From Larkinella punicea (GTDB lineage Bacteria > Bacteroidota > Bacteroidia > Cytophagales > Spirosomataceae): 64,000 nucleotides of DNA. Below are positions 44,564 through 53,088 of the stretch, piece after piece (position 1 is the stretch's first letter; every line of letters starts with the position of its first letter). The position numbers and the translations under genes are program-made. The notes under the pieces are model-generated. The model had not been told where the DNA came from. It did no database searches and saw only the letters and a program-made list of their open reading frames with translations. The stretch covers positions 186,001 through 250,000 of the forward strand of contig NZ_QOWE01000002.1 of NCBI RefSeq assembly GCF_003334855.1, written 5' to 3'.

Positions 44564-46249
44564 ATGAAAACCGTCTTAACCCTAAACTTCTTCCTCCTCA
44601 GTCTTTCCATCGTTTCCGCTCAGGATAAGGCCAAATCCGGCATTCCGGCCGACGCCCAAACCGCCGTTCAATCCGTGAAACCGGAAGCCATCCGCGCACA
44701 CATGCGCTTTCTGGCCGACGACGCCATGGAGGGCCGAAAACCGGGAACACGCGGCTACCGGCTGGCGGCCAATTACGTCATTTCGCAGTTTGAAGCCCTG
44801 GGCCTGCAACCGGCGGGTGACAACCAGACCTATTTACAGAAAGTCCCGCTGCGCCAGTGGCGGGTAAACGAAGAAAACAGCTCGCTGACGCTGATCGGCA
44901 AAAAGGGCGAACAAACGTTGAATTTCGGAAAGAACTACATTTTAGCCCCGGTCTACGGCAGCGAAAAAAGTGAGGTCACCGCGCCCGTTGTCTTTGTCGG
45001 TTTTGGCGTCACGGCCCCCGATCTGAGCTACGACGATTACAAAAACATCGACGTCAAAGGCAAAATTGTGGCTTATTTCAACGGCGCACCGGCGGCATTT
45101 CCGTCCAACCAACGGGCGTATCACGGTTCGGCCAAACTGGAAAATGCGGCTGCCCACGGTGCGGTTGGCGTGATTTCGTTCAGCCTGCCTACCGACGTTC
45201 GCAACCGCATGGAAGCCTCGGCCCCGCGCGCCCGGCAAGGCACCTACCGCTGGCTGGACAAGGACGGCAAACCGCAACGGGTTTTTCCGCAACTGAAAGG
45301 CGTTGCTTCGCTGGGTGATTCAACGGCGCGGACGGTTTTTGCGGAATCCGGCCACGCATTGGCGGATGTCATTGCGGCTGCGAACAAGAGCATTCCGCAA
45401 ACGTTTCCGCTCAATTTTTCGGTTCGGATGAAAACCGAAACCCAATCCGGGGGCGACATTGCCGGGTATAACGTGGTCGGTGTGCTGCCCGGAACCGACC
45501 CGGTTTTGAAGAATGAATACGTTGTGTACGTTTCGCACCTCGATCACCTCGGCATTGGCCGACCCGTCAAGGGCGACTCCATTTACAATGGCGCACACGA
45601 CAACGCGTCGGGCGTCGGCATCAACCTCGAAGCGGCCCGCATGTATGCGTCGCTACCCACCAAACCAAAACGTTCAATTCTGTTTGTAGGCGTCACGGCG
45701 GAGGAAATGGGCTTGTTGGGTTCCGATTATTTCGCCAGCAACCCGACGGTTCCGAAAGAATCGATTGTGGCCAACCTGTGTCTGGATATGCCGTTTTTCT
45801 TTCATCCGCTGGTCGACATTGTGCCGTATGGCTACGAACATTCCAGCATGGCAAAAGCCGTCAATAGCGCAGCATCCTTTCTGGGCGTGAAGGTCGCCAA
45901 AGACCCCATGCCGGAGCAGGTGGTGTTCATGCGCAGCGATCATTTCAGCTTCGTTCGGCAGGGCATTCCGGCGATTTACGTGAAAAGCGGGACGGATTCG
46001 GGCAATCCGCAAGTCGACGGCCTGAAGCTGAACCTCAACTGGCGGGCGACGATTTACCACTCGCCCCAGGACGAAATAGACCAGCCGTTCGACTTCAACG
46101 CGGCTGCCAAACACGCCCAGCTCCAGTTCCTGATCGGTTATTTGACCGCCCAGAATCCGGAGCGCCCCACCTGGAATGCGGGCGATTTTTTCGGGAACAG
46201 ATTCGGGATTAAACCGGGGACTAAAGTACCGGCGGATAGCGGAAAATAA
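44564..46249 (+). CDS. Exported M28-family zinc peptidase
   Basis: The protein has 561 residues from ATG 44564; an upstream frame start at 44480 would overlap the SDR gene and lacks a signal. It has a signal peptide (about 1-21, ending SAQ), a PA-type insert region (YGSEKSEVTAPVVFVGFG onward), and the M28 zinc ligands: HLDHLG, HDNASGVG, TAEEMGLLGSDY, LCLDMP and RSDHFSFV. It removes N-terminal residues from peptides in the periplasm. It is the last gene of the promoter B group; together with the M19 dipeptidase it points to a peptide or amino acid moiety in the substrate. Confidence 0.88.
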   Translation: MKTVLTLNFFLLSLSIVSAQDKAKSGIPADAQTAVQSVKPEAIRAHMRFLADDAMEGRKPGTRGYRLAANYVISQFEALGLQPAGDNQTYLQKVPLRQWRVNEENSSLTLIGKKGEQTLNFGKNYILAPVYGSEKSEVTAPVVFVGFGVTAPDLSYDDYKNIDVKGKIVAYFNGAPAAFPSNQRAYHGSAKLENAAAHGAVGVISFSLPTDVRNRMEASAPRARQGTYRWLDKDGKPQRVFPQLKGVASLGDSTARTVFAESGHALADVIAAANKSIPQTFPLNFSVRMKTETQSGGDIAGYNVVGVLPGTDPVLKNEYVVYVSHLDHLGIGRPVKGDSIYNGAHDNASGVGINLEAARMYASLPTKPKRSILFVGVTAEEMGLLGSDYFASNPTVPKESIVANLCLDMPFFFHPLVDIVPYGYEHSSMAKAVNSAASFLGVKVAKDPMPEQVVFMRSDHFSFVRQGIPAIYVKSGTDSGNPQVDGLKLNLNWRATIYHSPQDEIDQPFDFNAAAKHAQLQFLIGYLTAQNPERPTWNAGDFFGNRFGIKPGTKVPADSGK

Positions 46250-46404
46250 GTGTCTTACCGACGCAACTCATCCGGCTATCGGATGACGCGAACGGATGGC
46301 GAACAATCACCGGATGAATATCGTCCGAAAACGCAGGTTAACGGGTAAAACAGTCTGTTACGGTTTGCCATGGAACATGCCGGTGGCTTGCGGTGAATGC
46401 GTTG
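46250..46404. other. Gap after the M28 gene
   Basis: Mostly non-coding, with one small palindrome (CATCCGGCTATCGGATG, about 46269-46285) that could act as a weak terminator. No ORF with coding character is seen. Confidence 0.4.
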
Positions 46405-46569
46405 TTAGGCGTAGTTTTTACTACTTTTTGTTGGTCGTTTTCTAGTTTTTTGTTGGCGCAGTTTCTTCTGCATCCGAATATATTCGCTGATCTTCTGATG
46501 TTCTTCGAGTGTCAAATCACGGCCATCAACTATAAAATCAACGTCTTTGGGTTCTTTAATGAGTCCCAT
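46405..46569 (-). CDS. Small conserved hypothetical protein, 54 residues
   Basis: The protein has 54 residues, start ATG at 46569, stop at 46405-46407. It begins MGLIKEPKDVDFIVDGRDLT, then a predicted helix (LEEHQKISEYIRMQKKLRQQ) and a basic C-terminus rich in K and R. The MGLIKEPK-VDF start resembles a small protein type I recall from other Bacteroidota and cyanobacteria, with no known function; I cannot confirm that here. The charge pattern and the helix would suit a small DNA- or protein-binding antitoxin-like partner, but this is a guess. The frame immediately upstream, on the same strand, is a truncated open frame (46575-46694). Confidence 0.6.
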   Translation of the reverse strand: MGLIKEPKDVDFIVDGRDLTLEEHQKISEYIRMQKKLRQQKTRKRPTKSSKNYA

Positions 46570-46574
46570 TTTGA

Positions 46575-46694
46575 TTAAGATTTGAAGTATCGGTTAATTA
46601 GTTTCAGTGCTTCTGTTGTATCGATAAAGACACAAAAAACAGGGTTACGACCAACCCAAGTTTTACTTATATCAGTTAAATAACGGGATGTCAG
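46575..46694 (-). pseudogene. Truncated open frame upstream of the 54-residue gene
   Basis: Between an in-frame stop (46697-46695) and the TAA at 46577-46575 lies a frame of 39 codons translating to a protein-like sequence (ISKTWVGRNPVFCVFIDTTE and onward, ending INRYFKS). It lacks any ATG, GTG or TTG start. It looks like the C-terminal part of a gene whose 5' end has been lost. It ends 5 bp before the start of the 54-residue gene, so the pair may once have been a two-gene unit. Confidence 0.4.
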
Positions 46695-46714
46695 TTACTT
46701 ATTGGGTAGGTGAA

Positions 46715-48274
46715 TCACCGATCCAGATACCGCTTTAGTTCCGAATTGGTCCGGATGCCCAACTGCTCCGCCTGTGCCTCGCGCATCATCAGGGCGTAGG
46801 TGTTGTTGAAGCCCAGCGGTTTTAGCCAGCTTAACTGGTATTTCTGGTCAAACTCCCGGCTAACGTACTGATAAACCGCTTTAGTGCTCACCTGTAGTGT
46901 ATCCGAAACCGTCAGTGGAGGTTGCAGGATGACCAGCAAACCCGTGCCGGTGTATTCCGGATAGAGATCAAGATCCCCGGCGATCAGGGCATCGAAGCAG
47001 ATTTTGGTGCCGCCCAGACCGGTTTTCGTAATCACCTCCAGCGCCGTCCGGTTTTCGACCAACTGCCGCACGATTTCGGCCAGAATGTATTGCTCCGTAA
47101 AAATCATGGCCCCAATCACGATTTTTCCCTGCCGCTTCCGTCCGTCCGGTTTCCGGAGCAATCCGGCGCTGGTCAAAAACTGCCGGGCCACGGCGGCTGG
47201 CGATTGGTGCAGGTGATCGACCTGGTAATTCAGTTCAGTCATGGACGAATCCGAAAGCTGCCCGGCCAGCAGATCCAGCGCGGGTTGCAGTTCCGGGTGC
47301 TGTTTCAAGGTATTTTGCCGAACGACCAAAGCGGCTTCGTAGGGCGGAAAGGCATGTTTGTCGTCCGCCAGCGTCCGCAGATTGAAAGCTTTGATGCGCC
47401 CGTCGGTCGAATATCCGCTGATAATATCTACCAGATCGGTGCGGACGGCTTCGTACATCAGATTCTGGTCGATCAGCCGCGACGCCAGATGCAGGTTGTA
47501 CGTCCGCAGCAGAGCCGGATAACCGTCGGCCCGCCCGTAGAATTCGTGTGCAAAACCAGCACTTAGTTTAGGTCGACCCGCGCCCGGCACCAGATAGAAC
47601 GACGACAGAACCGGTACGAGCAGGAAAAAAACCGCCATCACGCGAAACCGGCCCAAACCGCGCAGCTTCTGCAAACGGGCCAGCCCGGCGTCCAGCAGAA
47701 TGGCCAGCAGGGCCGACGGAATGGTACCGGCCAGAATCATGTTGGTGTTGTTCAGGGCAATACCGCCGAAAATAAACTCCCCCAGTCCGCCAGCCGCGAG
47801 GTAAGCCGCCAGCGTGGCCACGCCGACATTGATGACCGTGGCCGTGCGGATGCCGGCAAAAATAACCGGGAGTGCCAACGGAAATTCGAGCCGAACCAGC
47901 ACCTGCCAGGGCGTGAGGCCCATGCCCCGCGCGGCTTCTTTCAGCGCCGGACTCACTTCCCGAATGCCGACGTAGGTGTTCTGAACAATGGGCAGCAGCG
48001 CATACAGGAACAGGGCGACAATGGCTGGTCCCGGCCCAATCCCCAGCAGTGGAATCATGAAGCCCAGCAAGGCAATGCTCGGAATGGTTTGCAGCACACC
48101 CACCGACCCCAGAACGACGCCGACGATGCGGGGGCGGAACGTGATCAGCACACCCAGTGGGATGCCAATGATCAGTGCTATACACAGCGACAGGAATGTC
48201 AGGCCGATGTGAGTCAGCGTTTGTTCGGCCAGTTTATCCGCATGTTCAACAATGAATTCGAAAAATTCCTGCAC
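46715..48274 (-). CDS. ABC permease fused to a circularly permuted osmolyte-binding domain
   Basis: The protein has 519 residues. Residues 1-200 form the OpuB/ProW-type permease, with the EAA-type loop (EAARGMGLTPWQVLVRLEFP). After another membrane segment (about 212-230), the periplasmic binding domain follows in two parts in swapped order. Residues of about 236-370 (GFAHEFYGRADGY, GYSTDGRIKAF, FPPYEAALVVR) are normally the second half. About 384-519 (IVIGAMIFTEQYILAE, DLYPEYTGTG, LGFNNTYALMMR) are normally the first half. The protein ends in SELKRYLDR. It should import glycine betaine, choline or a similar osmolyte with the ATPase at 48287, 12 bp upstream. A second copy is at 59746. Confidence 0.88.
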   Translation of the reverse strand: MQEFFEFIVEHADKLAEQTLTHIGLTFLSLCIALIIGIPLGVLITFRPRIVGVVLGSVGVLQTIPSIALLGFMIPLLGIGPGPAIVALFLYALLPIVQNTYVGIREVSPALKEAARGMGLTPWQVLVRLEFPLALPVIFAGIRTATVINVGVATLAAYLAAGGLGEFIFGGIALNNTNMILAGTIPSALLAILLDAGLARLQKLRGLGRFRVMAVFFLLVPVLSSFYLVPGAGRPKLSAGFAHEFYGRADGYPALLRTYNLHLASRLIDQNLMYEAVRTDLVDIISGYSTDGRIKAFNLRTLADDKHAFPPYEAALVVRQNTLKQHPELQPALDLLAGQLSDSSMTELNYQVDHLHQSPAAVARQFLTSAGLLRKPDGRKRQGKIVIGAMIFTEQYILAEIVRQLVENRTALEVITKTGLGGTKICFDALIAGDLDLYPEYTGTGLLVILQPPLTVSDTLQVSTKAVYQYVSREFDQKYQLSWLKPLGFNNTYALMMREAQAEQLGIRTNSELKRYLDR

Positions 48275-48286
48275 GGCGAGTACGGT

Positions 48287-49243
48287 TTACGATACGGATT
48301 GATGCTGGAGTAACTGCCCCAATGCGGGCCAGATCGTGGCCGACTGAATGGTTATAAACCGTTGACTGGATTGGAAAACAATGGTTTCGGAGCCGGAAAG
48401 TTCGCTCATGACATCGGCCAGTTGGGTGTGGGCCGGAAAAAGCCGCGCTTCGGGGGGCGAAGTGGCTTCGTCGGGCAGATAGGGCGATAAATCCTGGAGC
48501 GAAAAAGCGTGCAACTGGAGCGATAACCACTGGTCGGCGAAAAAATTGCGGACAAATTCATTGACTGGGCGCAAAAGTAGCTCGCGGGGTGTTCCGATCT
48601 GCTGGATGCGTCCACCGTCCATCAAGGCCACGCGGTCGCCGAGTTCGAACGCTTCCCGGATGTCGTGGGTTACCAAAACGATGGTTTTCTGGCGTATTTC
48701 TTCCAGATTCCGGAATTCCCGGCGAATGGCACTCCGGGTAACGGGATCGAGCGCGCCCAACGGTTCGTCCATCAGCAGAATCGATGGTTGAGCCGCCAGC
48801 GCCCGGGCCAGGCCCACCCGCTGCCGTTGTCCGCCACTGAGCTGACTGGGATAGGCCTTCACGAAGGTTTCGGGCAGGCGGAGCATGGCCATCAGTTCCC
48901 GAATGCGATCCTGAGTCTTCCGTTCGTCCCATTGCAACAACCTCGGCACCAGGGCGATGTTTTCGCCGATGGTGTAATGCGGAAACAGGCCGGTTTCCTG
49001 AATCACGTAGCCAATTTCCCGCCGAAGTTCGTGGAGTTTTCGCTCGCCGATTGCAATCCCGTTCACCTCGATGACGCCGGACGTCGGTTCAATCAGCCGG
49101 TTAATCATCTTCAACGTGGTCGTTTTGCCGGAACCGCTGGTTCCCAGCAGCACCAGCGTTTCGCGCGCGCCCACTTCGAAGGAGACGTCATCGACGGCCA
49201 GATGAGTCGGGTATTGCTTGGTAAGGTGACGAACAGCAATCAT
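48287..49243 (-). CDS. Osmolyte-type ABC transporter ATP-binding protein
   Basis: The protein has 318 residues. Walker A is LLGTSGSGKTTTLKMINRL, the signature LSGGQRQRVGLARALA, and Walker B ILLMDEPLGALDP; the switch His lies in VLVTHD. A C-terminal extension of about 75 residues replaces the CBS pair found in many OpuA/OpuC ATPases; it looks degenerate. It powers the permease/binding fusion gene that starts 12 bp downstream. Another permease/binding copy at 59746 has no ATPase beside it and may share this one. Confidence 0.92.
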   Translation of the reverse strand: MIAVRHLTKQYPTHLAVDDVSFEVGARETLVLLGTSGSGKTTTLKMINRLIEPTSGVIEVNGIAIGERKLHELRREIGYVIQETGLFPHYTIGENIALVPRLLQWDERKTQDRIRELMAMLRLPETFVKAYPSQLSGGQRQRVGLARALAAQPSILLMDEPLGALDPVTRSAIRREFRNLEEIRQKTIVLVTHDIREAFELGDRVALMDGGRIQQIGTPRELLLRPVNEFVRNFFADQWLSLQLHAFSLQDLSPYLPDEATSPPEARLFPAHTQLADVMSELSGSETIVFQSSQRFITIQSATIWPALGQLLQHQSVS

Positions 49244-49264
49244 AGGAACAGGGTTAAAATCAGC

Positions 49265-49825
49265 TTATTCCGTAATTTCCCGAATCACCCGGCACGGATT
49301 TCCGGCGGCAAAAACATTGGCCGGAATGTCCCGCGTCACGATGCTCCCGGCCCCGATCGTGGTGTTGTCGCCGATGGTTACGCCCGGACAAACGACGACA
49401 TTGCCAGCCAGCCAGACGTTGTGGCCAATCGTGATGGGTTTCGCAATATCCGACCCCTTCTGAATTCGGTGACTGGCCAGTAGCGGATGTGAAGCCGCAT
49501 ACAGGCTTACATTGGGGCCAATCAGCACATTATTGCCAATGGTAACCGGGCAGTAATCCAGGATGGTGCAGTTGTAGTTGATGAAAACCGTATCGCCCAA
49601 GTGAATGTAAGCACCATAGTCACAATAGAAAGGCGGCTGAATGTCCGGATTTTTGCCAAATGATCCCAGCAGAATGCCCAGTATTTCTTCCCGGAGCGGC
49701 TGTTCACTGTTCAGGGTCTGGTTATACCGCATGAATAATTCCCGGGCGCGCGCCCGCATCGCCAGCAGTTCAGGGTCATTGGCCCAATACCACTCCCCGG
49801 CCAGCATTTTTTCCCGTTCGCTCAT
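49265..49825 (-). CDS. Maltose/galactoside O-acetyltransferase-type hexapeptide-repeat enzyme
   Basis: The protein has 186 residues, as in the Maa/LacA family. The N-terminal MLAGEWYWANDPELLAMRAR is the family start. Left-handed beta-helix repeats (VTIGNNVLIGPNV, ITIGHNVWLAGNVVVCPGV, VTIGDNTTIGAGSIVTRDIP) follow, with the catalytic His in AASHPL. It transfers acetyl from acetyl-CoA to a sugar hydroxyl. It lies 21 bp upstream of the ATPase gene on the same strand, so the three genes may form an operon, though the functional link to osmolyte uptake is unclear. Confidence 0.9.
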   Translation of the reverse strand: MSEREKMLAGEWYWANDPELLAMRARARELFMRYNQTLNSEQPLREEILGILLGSFGKNPDIQPPFYCDYGAYIHLGDTVFINYNCTILDYCPVTIGNNVLIGPNVSLYAASHPLLASHRIQKGSDIAKPITIGHNVWLAGNVVVCPGVTIGDNTTIGAGSIVTRDIPANVFAAGNPCRVIREITE

Positions 49826-50052
49826 CCTGTGTTTTAGGTAGAAATACCGACATAAATCAAGCCAATATCATACGATTTACCGCACAAATCATCCTGTCCC
49901 TGAAAAAGATAGCGAGCGGTTTTTTCTCCTCTAACCGCAAACCGCTATGAATTCCTGCTATCAGGAACCGATCGCTCAATTTAACCCGCCTAAATGGACT
50001 TTTTATCAACTTTCAGACATGGTTTCTTTATCTTGAGGAAACAAATGCTAGT

Positions 50053-51969
50053 ATGTTGTCCGCTACCTACGTCGGTAAACTACTTCTTACGCTCATCGTC
50101 TGCCTAGCTCTCGCGGATTCGCTCCCGGCCCAGCCGCTGGTTTACCCATTTGGGCCAACCCAACAGACGGGCCTTCCTGCTACACTAACCCCATCGAACC
50201 AAACCACCGAACACCGGTTTGTTGTGATAAACCCCGGTTCGCAACCCGCGCCCGTGGTAATCGAGGTTGGGGACCTTGCCGACTCGATCCGGCTGTATCA
50301 GGAACGGGGTAACACGCTGATTTTACTTGATTATACGGGCCAATTGACCGCAACCCGCCCCCCGCCGGATCGCGTGATGCCTTACCTGCGCGACAAAAAT
50401 CTGGTTCTGTTCACCCTGAAACCGGGGCAATCAGCGACATACCGTCTCCAGGTTTTGAACAGAATGCGGGTATACTCCCGAACGTTTCCGGTCCGGCTAT
50501 TCACCCCAGCGGCTTATAAGGCCAAAGAAGCGCTCTGGCTCTACGAATCCAAATACCGAAATCGCCTGGGTGAAACGTTTTTCTGGGGTATTATCCTGAT
50601 GATGTTTCTCTTCACCAGCGCCCAATTCTTCCTGCTGCGCGAACGGATGTTTCTTTATTATGCGCTCTATCTATTGCTGGTGTTAGTCCGGTTGCTGATG
50701 CTCGGCGAGTTCATCGTAGTTGACACCTGGCCGGTTTTTCGGGAGATCGGCTTTACCGGACGCGTCTCACTAACCACGTTTTTCTGGTCCTTATCGGCCT
50801 ATACGTTTTTTGTGCGATCTTACGTGCAACTGGACACCCGCGCGCCCAGGCTGAACCGGGTTTTTCGCTGGACGGGCTGGATTTTGTTCGGACTGGGGGC
50901 TTTCGACCTCTTCATTACGATAAAGCGGCTGTATGTTCCATTCCTTACTTCTACCTACGGCATTCTCGAAATCAGCCTGATGGCTCTCGGTTTGTTCACC
51001 CTCTGGGTTCTGTGGCGGTTTTACGATGCGACGGTCAAATACATCTTTTGGGGAATGGTATTTTTCCTCACCGGCGGGCTTATCAGCTTTGTTAATCAAC
51101 AAGTATTTTATGATGTACCCGGTCTGGATTTTCGGGAAGTTCTGATCTGGGCCACCAGCTACATCGCCGAGTTGCTGGCTTTCTCACTCGGTCTGGCAAA
51201 ACGGCAGCAGTTGGTCATGCAGGAAAAACTGCGGACACAGACGGCTTTGGTCGAACAGTTGCAGGAGAATCAACGCAAACAGGCGCAATTACTACAAATC
51301 CGAAGTGACATTGCCCGCGATCTGCACGATGAACTCGGCTCCGAACTAAGCGGCATCAGCATCCTGAGCCAGGTTGCGATAGGGCGATTGGCTCACCAAC
51401 CGGCCCAGGCCCAAACCGCCCTCACCACCATCGGCGAAACTGCCCGGCACATCATGGATCGGATGCGCGACATCGTCTGGAGTTTAACACTCCACCAGCC
51501 CCAAACCGACGCGGTTGCCAATCGGCTACAGAACATGGCCGGGAGCGTGTTCGAGCCTACCGGTATTCGTCCGATTCTGGAGATTTCAGCTCAGTTGTCC
51601 GTTGCGTCCCTGCCACCCGATCAGTGGCGGAACCTGTTCCTGATTTACAAAGAAGCCCTGCACAACATCGTCAAGCACGCCCGGGCGACGGAAGTGGCCA
51701 TCCGGCTGGAGGCTGAAGATCCTCACACACTTTGTCTGACGATTCACGACAACGGGATTGGGTTTTCCCCGGATGCGCTACCGACGGGCCACGGTTTACG
51801 CAATCAGCACCACCGGGCGGCTGTGTTGGGTGGAACAATCCACATCGATTCCAGACCGGGGTCTGGCACCACGGTAACCCTCCGGTTTCCGGTCCAATCC
51901 ATCAGTCTCGCCTTAGCCACCGTGACGCCGGTAGTGCCTCAACGCTTCCGTGACGGAATGGAAGCGTAG
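50053..51969 (+). CDS. Sensor histidine kinase with 7TM receptor domain (7TMR-DISM)
   Basis: The protein has 638 residues. A signal peptide (about 1-25) is followed by an extracytoplasmic domain (about 40-160, of the 7TMR-DISM extracellular type), seven membrane helices (about 175-385), a coiled coil, then a HisKA_3 dimerisation helix with the phosphorylated His425 (ARDLHDELGSELSG) and a C-terminal ATPase domain with IHDNGIGF and GHGLRNQHHRA. HisKA_3 kinases normally pair with NarL/LuxR-type regulators; none is adjacent, so the partner is encoded elsewhere. It is divergent from the acetyltransferase gene across a 227-bp gap. Confidence 0.9.
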   Translation: MLSATYVGKLLLTLIVCLALADSLPAQPLVYPFGPTQQTGLPATLTPSNQTTEHRFVVINPGSQPAPVVIEVGDLADSIRLYQERGNTLILLDYTGQLTATRPPPDRVMPYLRDKNLVLFTLKPGQSATYRLQVLNRMRVYSRTFPVRLFTPAAYKAKEALWLYESKYRNRLGETFFWGIILMMFLFTSAQFFLLRERMFLYYALYLLLVLVRLLMLGEFIVVDTWPVFREIGFTGRVSLTTFFWSLSAYTFFVRSYVQLDTRAPRLNRVFRWTGWILFGLGAFDLFITIKRLYVPFLTSTYGILEISLMALGLFTLWVLWRFYDATVKYIFWGMVFFLTGGLISFVNQQVFYDVPGLDFREVLIWATSYIAELLAFSLGLAKRQQLVMQEKLRTQTALVEQLQENQRKQAQLLQIRSDIARDLHDELGSELSGISILSQVAIGRLAHQPAQAQTALTTIGETARHIMDRMRDIVWSLTLHQPQTDAVANRLQNMAGSVFEPTGIRPILEISAQLSVASLPPDQWRNLFLIYKEALHNIVKHARATEVAIRLEAEDPHTLCLTIHDNGIGFSPDALPTGHGLRNQHHRAAVLGGTIHIDSRPGSGTTVTLRFPVQSISLALATVTPVVPQRFRDGMEA

Positions 51970-52131
51970 TTTTTTGTCGGAAAACCTTTTGTAGAATACC
52001 GTCTGCCTACTTCCTGCAATATCGTTCCCAAAATACGGTTTCCTGTTTCACAAAATCTCCCCCACGAGTAAATCCGCGCCCAAAATTCCTTAATTTGGCA
52101 GATTAGAACCTGGATCCTAAACCGACCCTTC

Positions 52132-53034
52132 ATGAAAACCAAACGCAGAGCTTTTTTACAACAGACCTCCGGCCTGCTGGGACTCGCCGGCTTGCTGAGC
52201 CTGACCGAAAACGAAGCCCTCGCCAACCGACTGAAATCCCCCGCAAAAGCCGGAAAACCGTATATCGTTTTTGTTGCGGGCGACCATGAATACAGCGGTG
52301 AACAAACCCTGCCGCTGATTGCGGCCGAATTGGAAAAAAATTATGGCTTCCGGACCAAAGTCATAAAATCCGCTCCGGATCAGAATGCCGAAAAAAACAT
52401 CCCCGGTCTGGAAGCCCTGCGGGAAGCCGATCTGGCGGTATTTTTCCTGCGGTGGCGGCAATTGCCCCCCGACCAACTCCAGTACATCGACGAATACCTC
52501 AAATCCGGAAAACCGGTTATGGGCTTCCGGACATCCACACACGCGTTTAATTTTCCGAAAGGCGATGCTTCGGAGGAATGGAATGCCTTCGGCGAAAGAG
52601 CGTTTGGCTCACCGCCCGGTTGGGGAAAGGCGGGGCATACCCACTATGGACACGAAAGCACGACCGATGTAACGATCATTCCGGAAGCGGCCAAAAACCC
52701 CATCCTGACGGGTGTGGCTCCTTCGTTTCACGCGGCCTCGTGGCTCTACCGGGTTCGTCCGGACTATCCCCCCAAAGACGCAACGCTGCTGCTGATGGGC
52801 AAATCGGTCAATCCGGACAAACCGGCTATTGATAACCCGGTTGCCTGGACCTGGAAAAACAAAGCCAATGCCAAGGTTTTCTTCACCACCCTCGGACACC
52901 CCGAAGACTTTCAGCAGGAAAGTGTTCAGCGACTGACCATCAATGCCATACACTGGTTGCTGGGCAAACCCGTTCCTAAAAAATGGAAGGGTAGCATAGC
53001 GATCAATGTGCCTTACCGGGGTATCGTGAAGTAG
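52132..53034 (+). CDS. ThuA-like domain exported protein
   Basis: The protein has 300 residues. KTKRRAFLQQTSGLLGLAGL is a Tat-like signal peptide. The body shows a ThuA-type GATase fold: VFVAGDHEYSGEQTLPLIAA, LREADLAVFFLRWRQLPPDQ, YLKSGKPVMGFRTSTHAF and the late VFFTTLGHPEDFQ. ThuA proteins are linked to sugar metabolism (trehalose and related) and often occur near dehydrogenases of the type encoded just downstream. The gene probably forms a unit with the 53089 gene, 54 bp away. Confidence 0.82.
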   Translation: MKTKRRAFLQQTSGLLGLAGLLSLTENEALANRLKSPAKAGKPYIVFVAGDHEYSGEQTLPLIAAELEKNYGFRTKVIKSAPDQNAEKNIPGLEALREADLAVFFLRWRQLPPDQLQYIDEYLKSGKPVMGFRTSTHAFNFPKGDASEEWNAFGERAFGSPPGWGKAGHTHYGHESTTDVTIIPEAAKNPILTGVAPSFHAASWLYRVRPDYPPKDATLLLMGKSVNPDKPAIDNPVAWTWKNKANAKVFFTTLGHPEDFQQESVQRLTINAIHWLLGKPVPKKWKGSIAINVPYRGIVK

Positions 53035-53088
53035 TAGCCCCCAAGTCCCGCCGTTTCGAATCCGTATTACATATTAGAAGTTATAGAA

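Noticed and set aside
46393-46578. 61-codon plus-strand frame opposite the 54-residue gene
   Set aside because: The minus-strand frame has a better start, charge pattern and resemblance to a small protein type; the plus-strand frame is hydrophobic shadow sequence.
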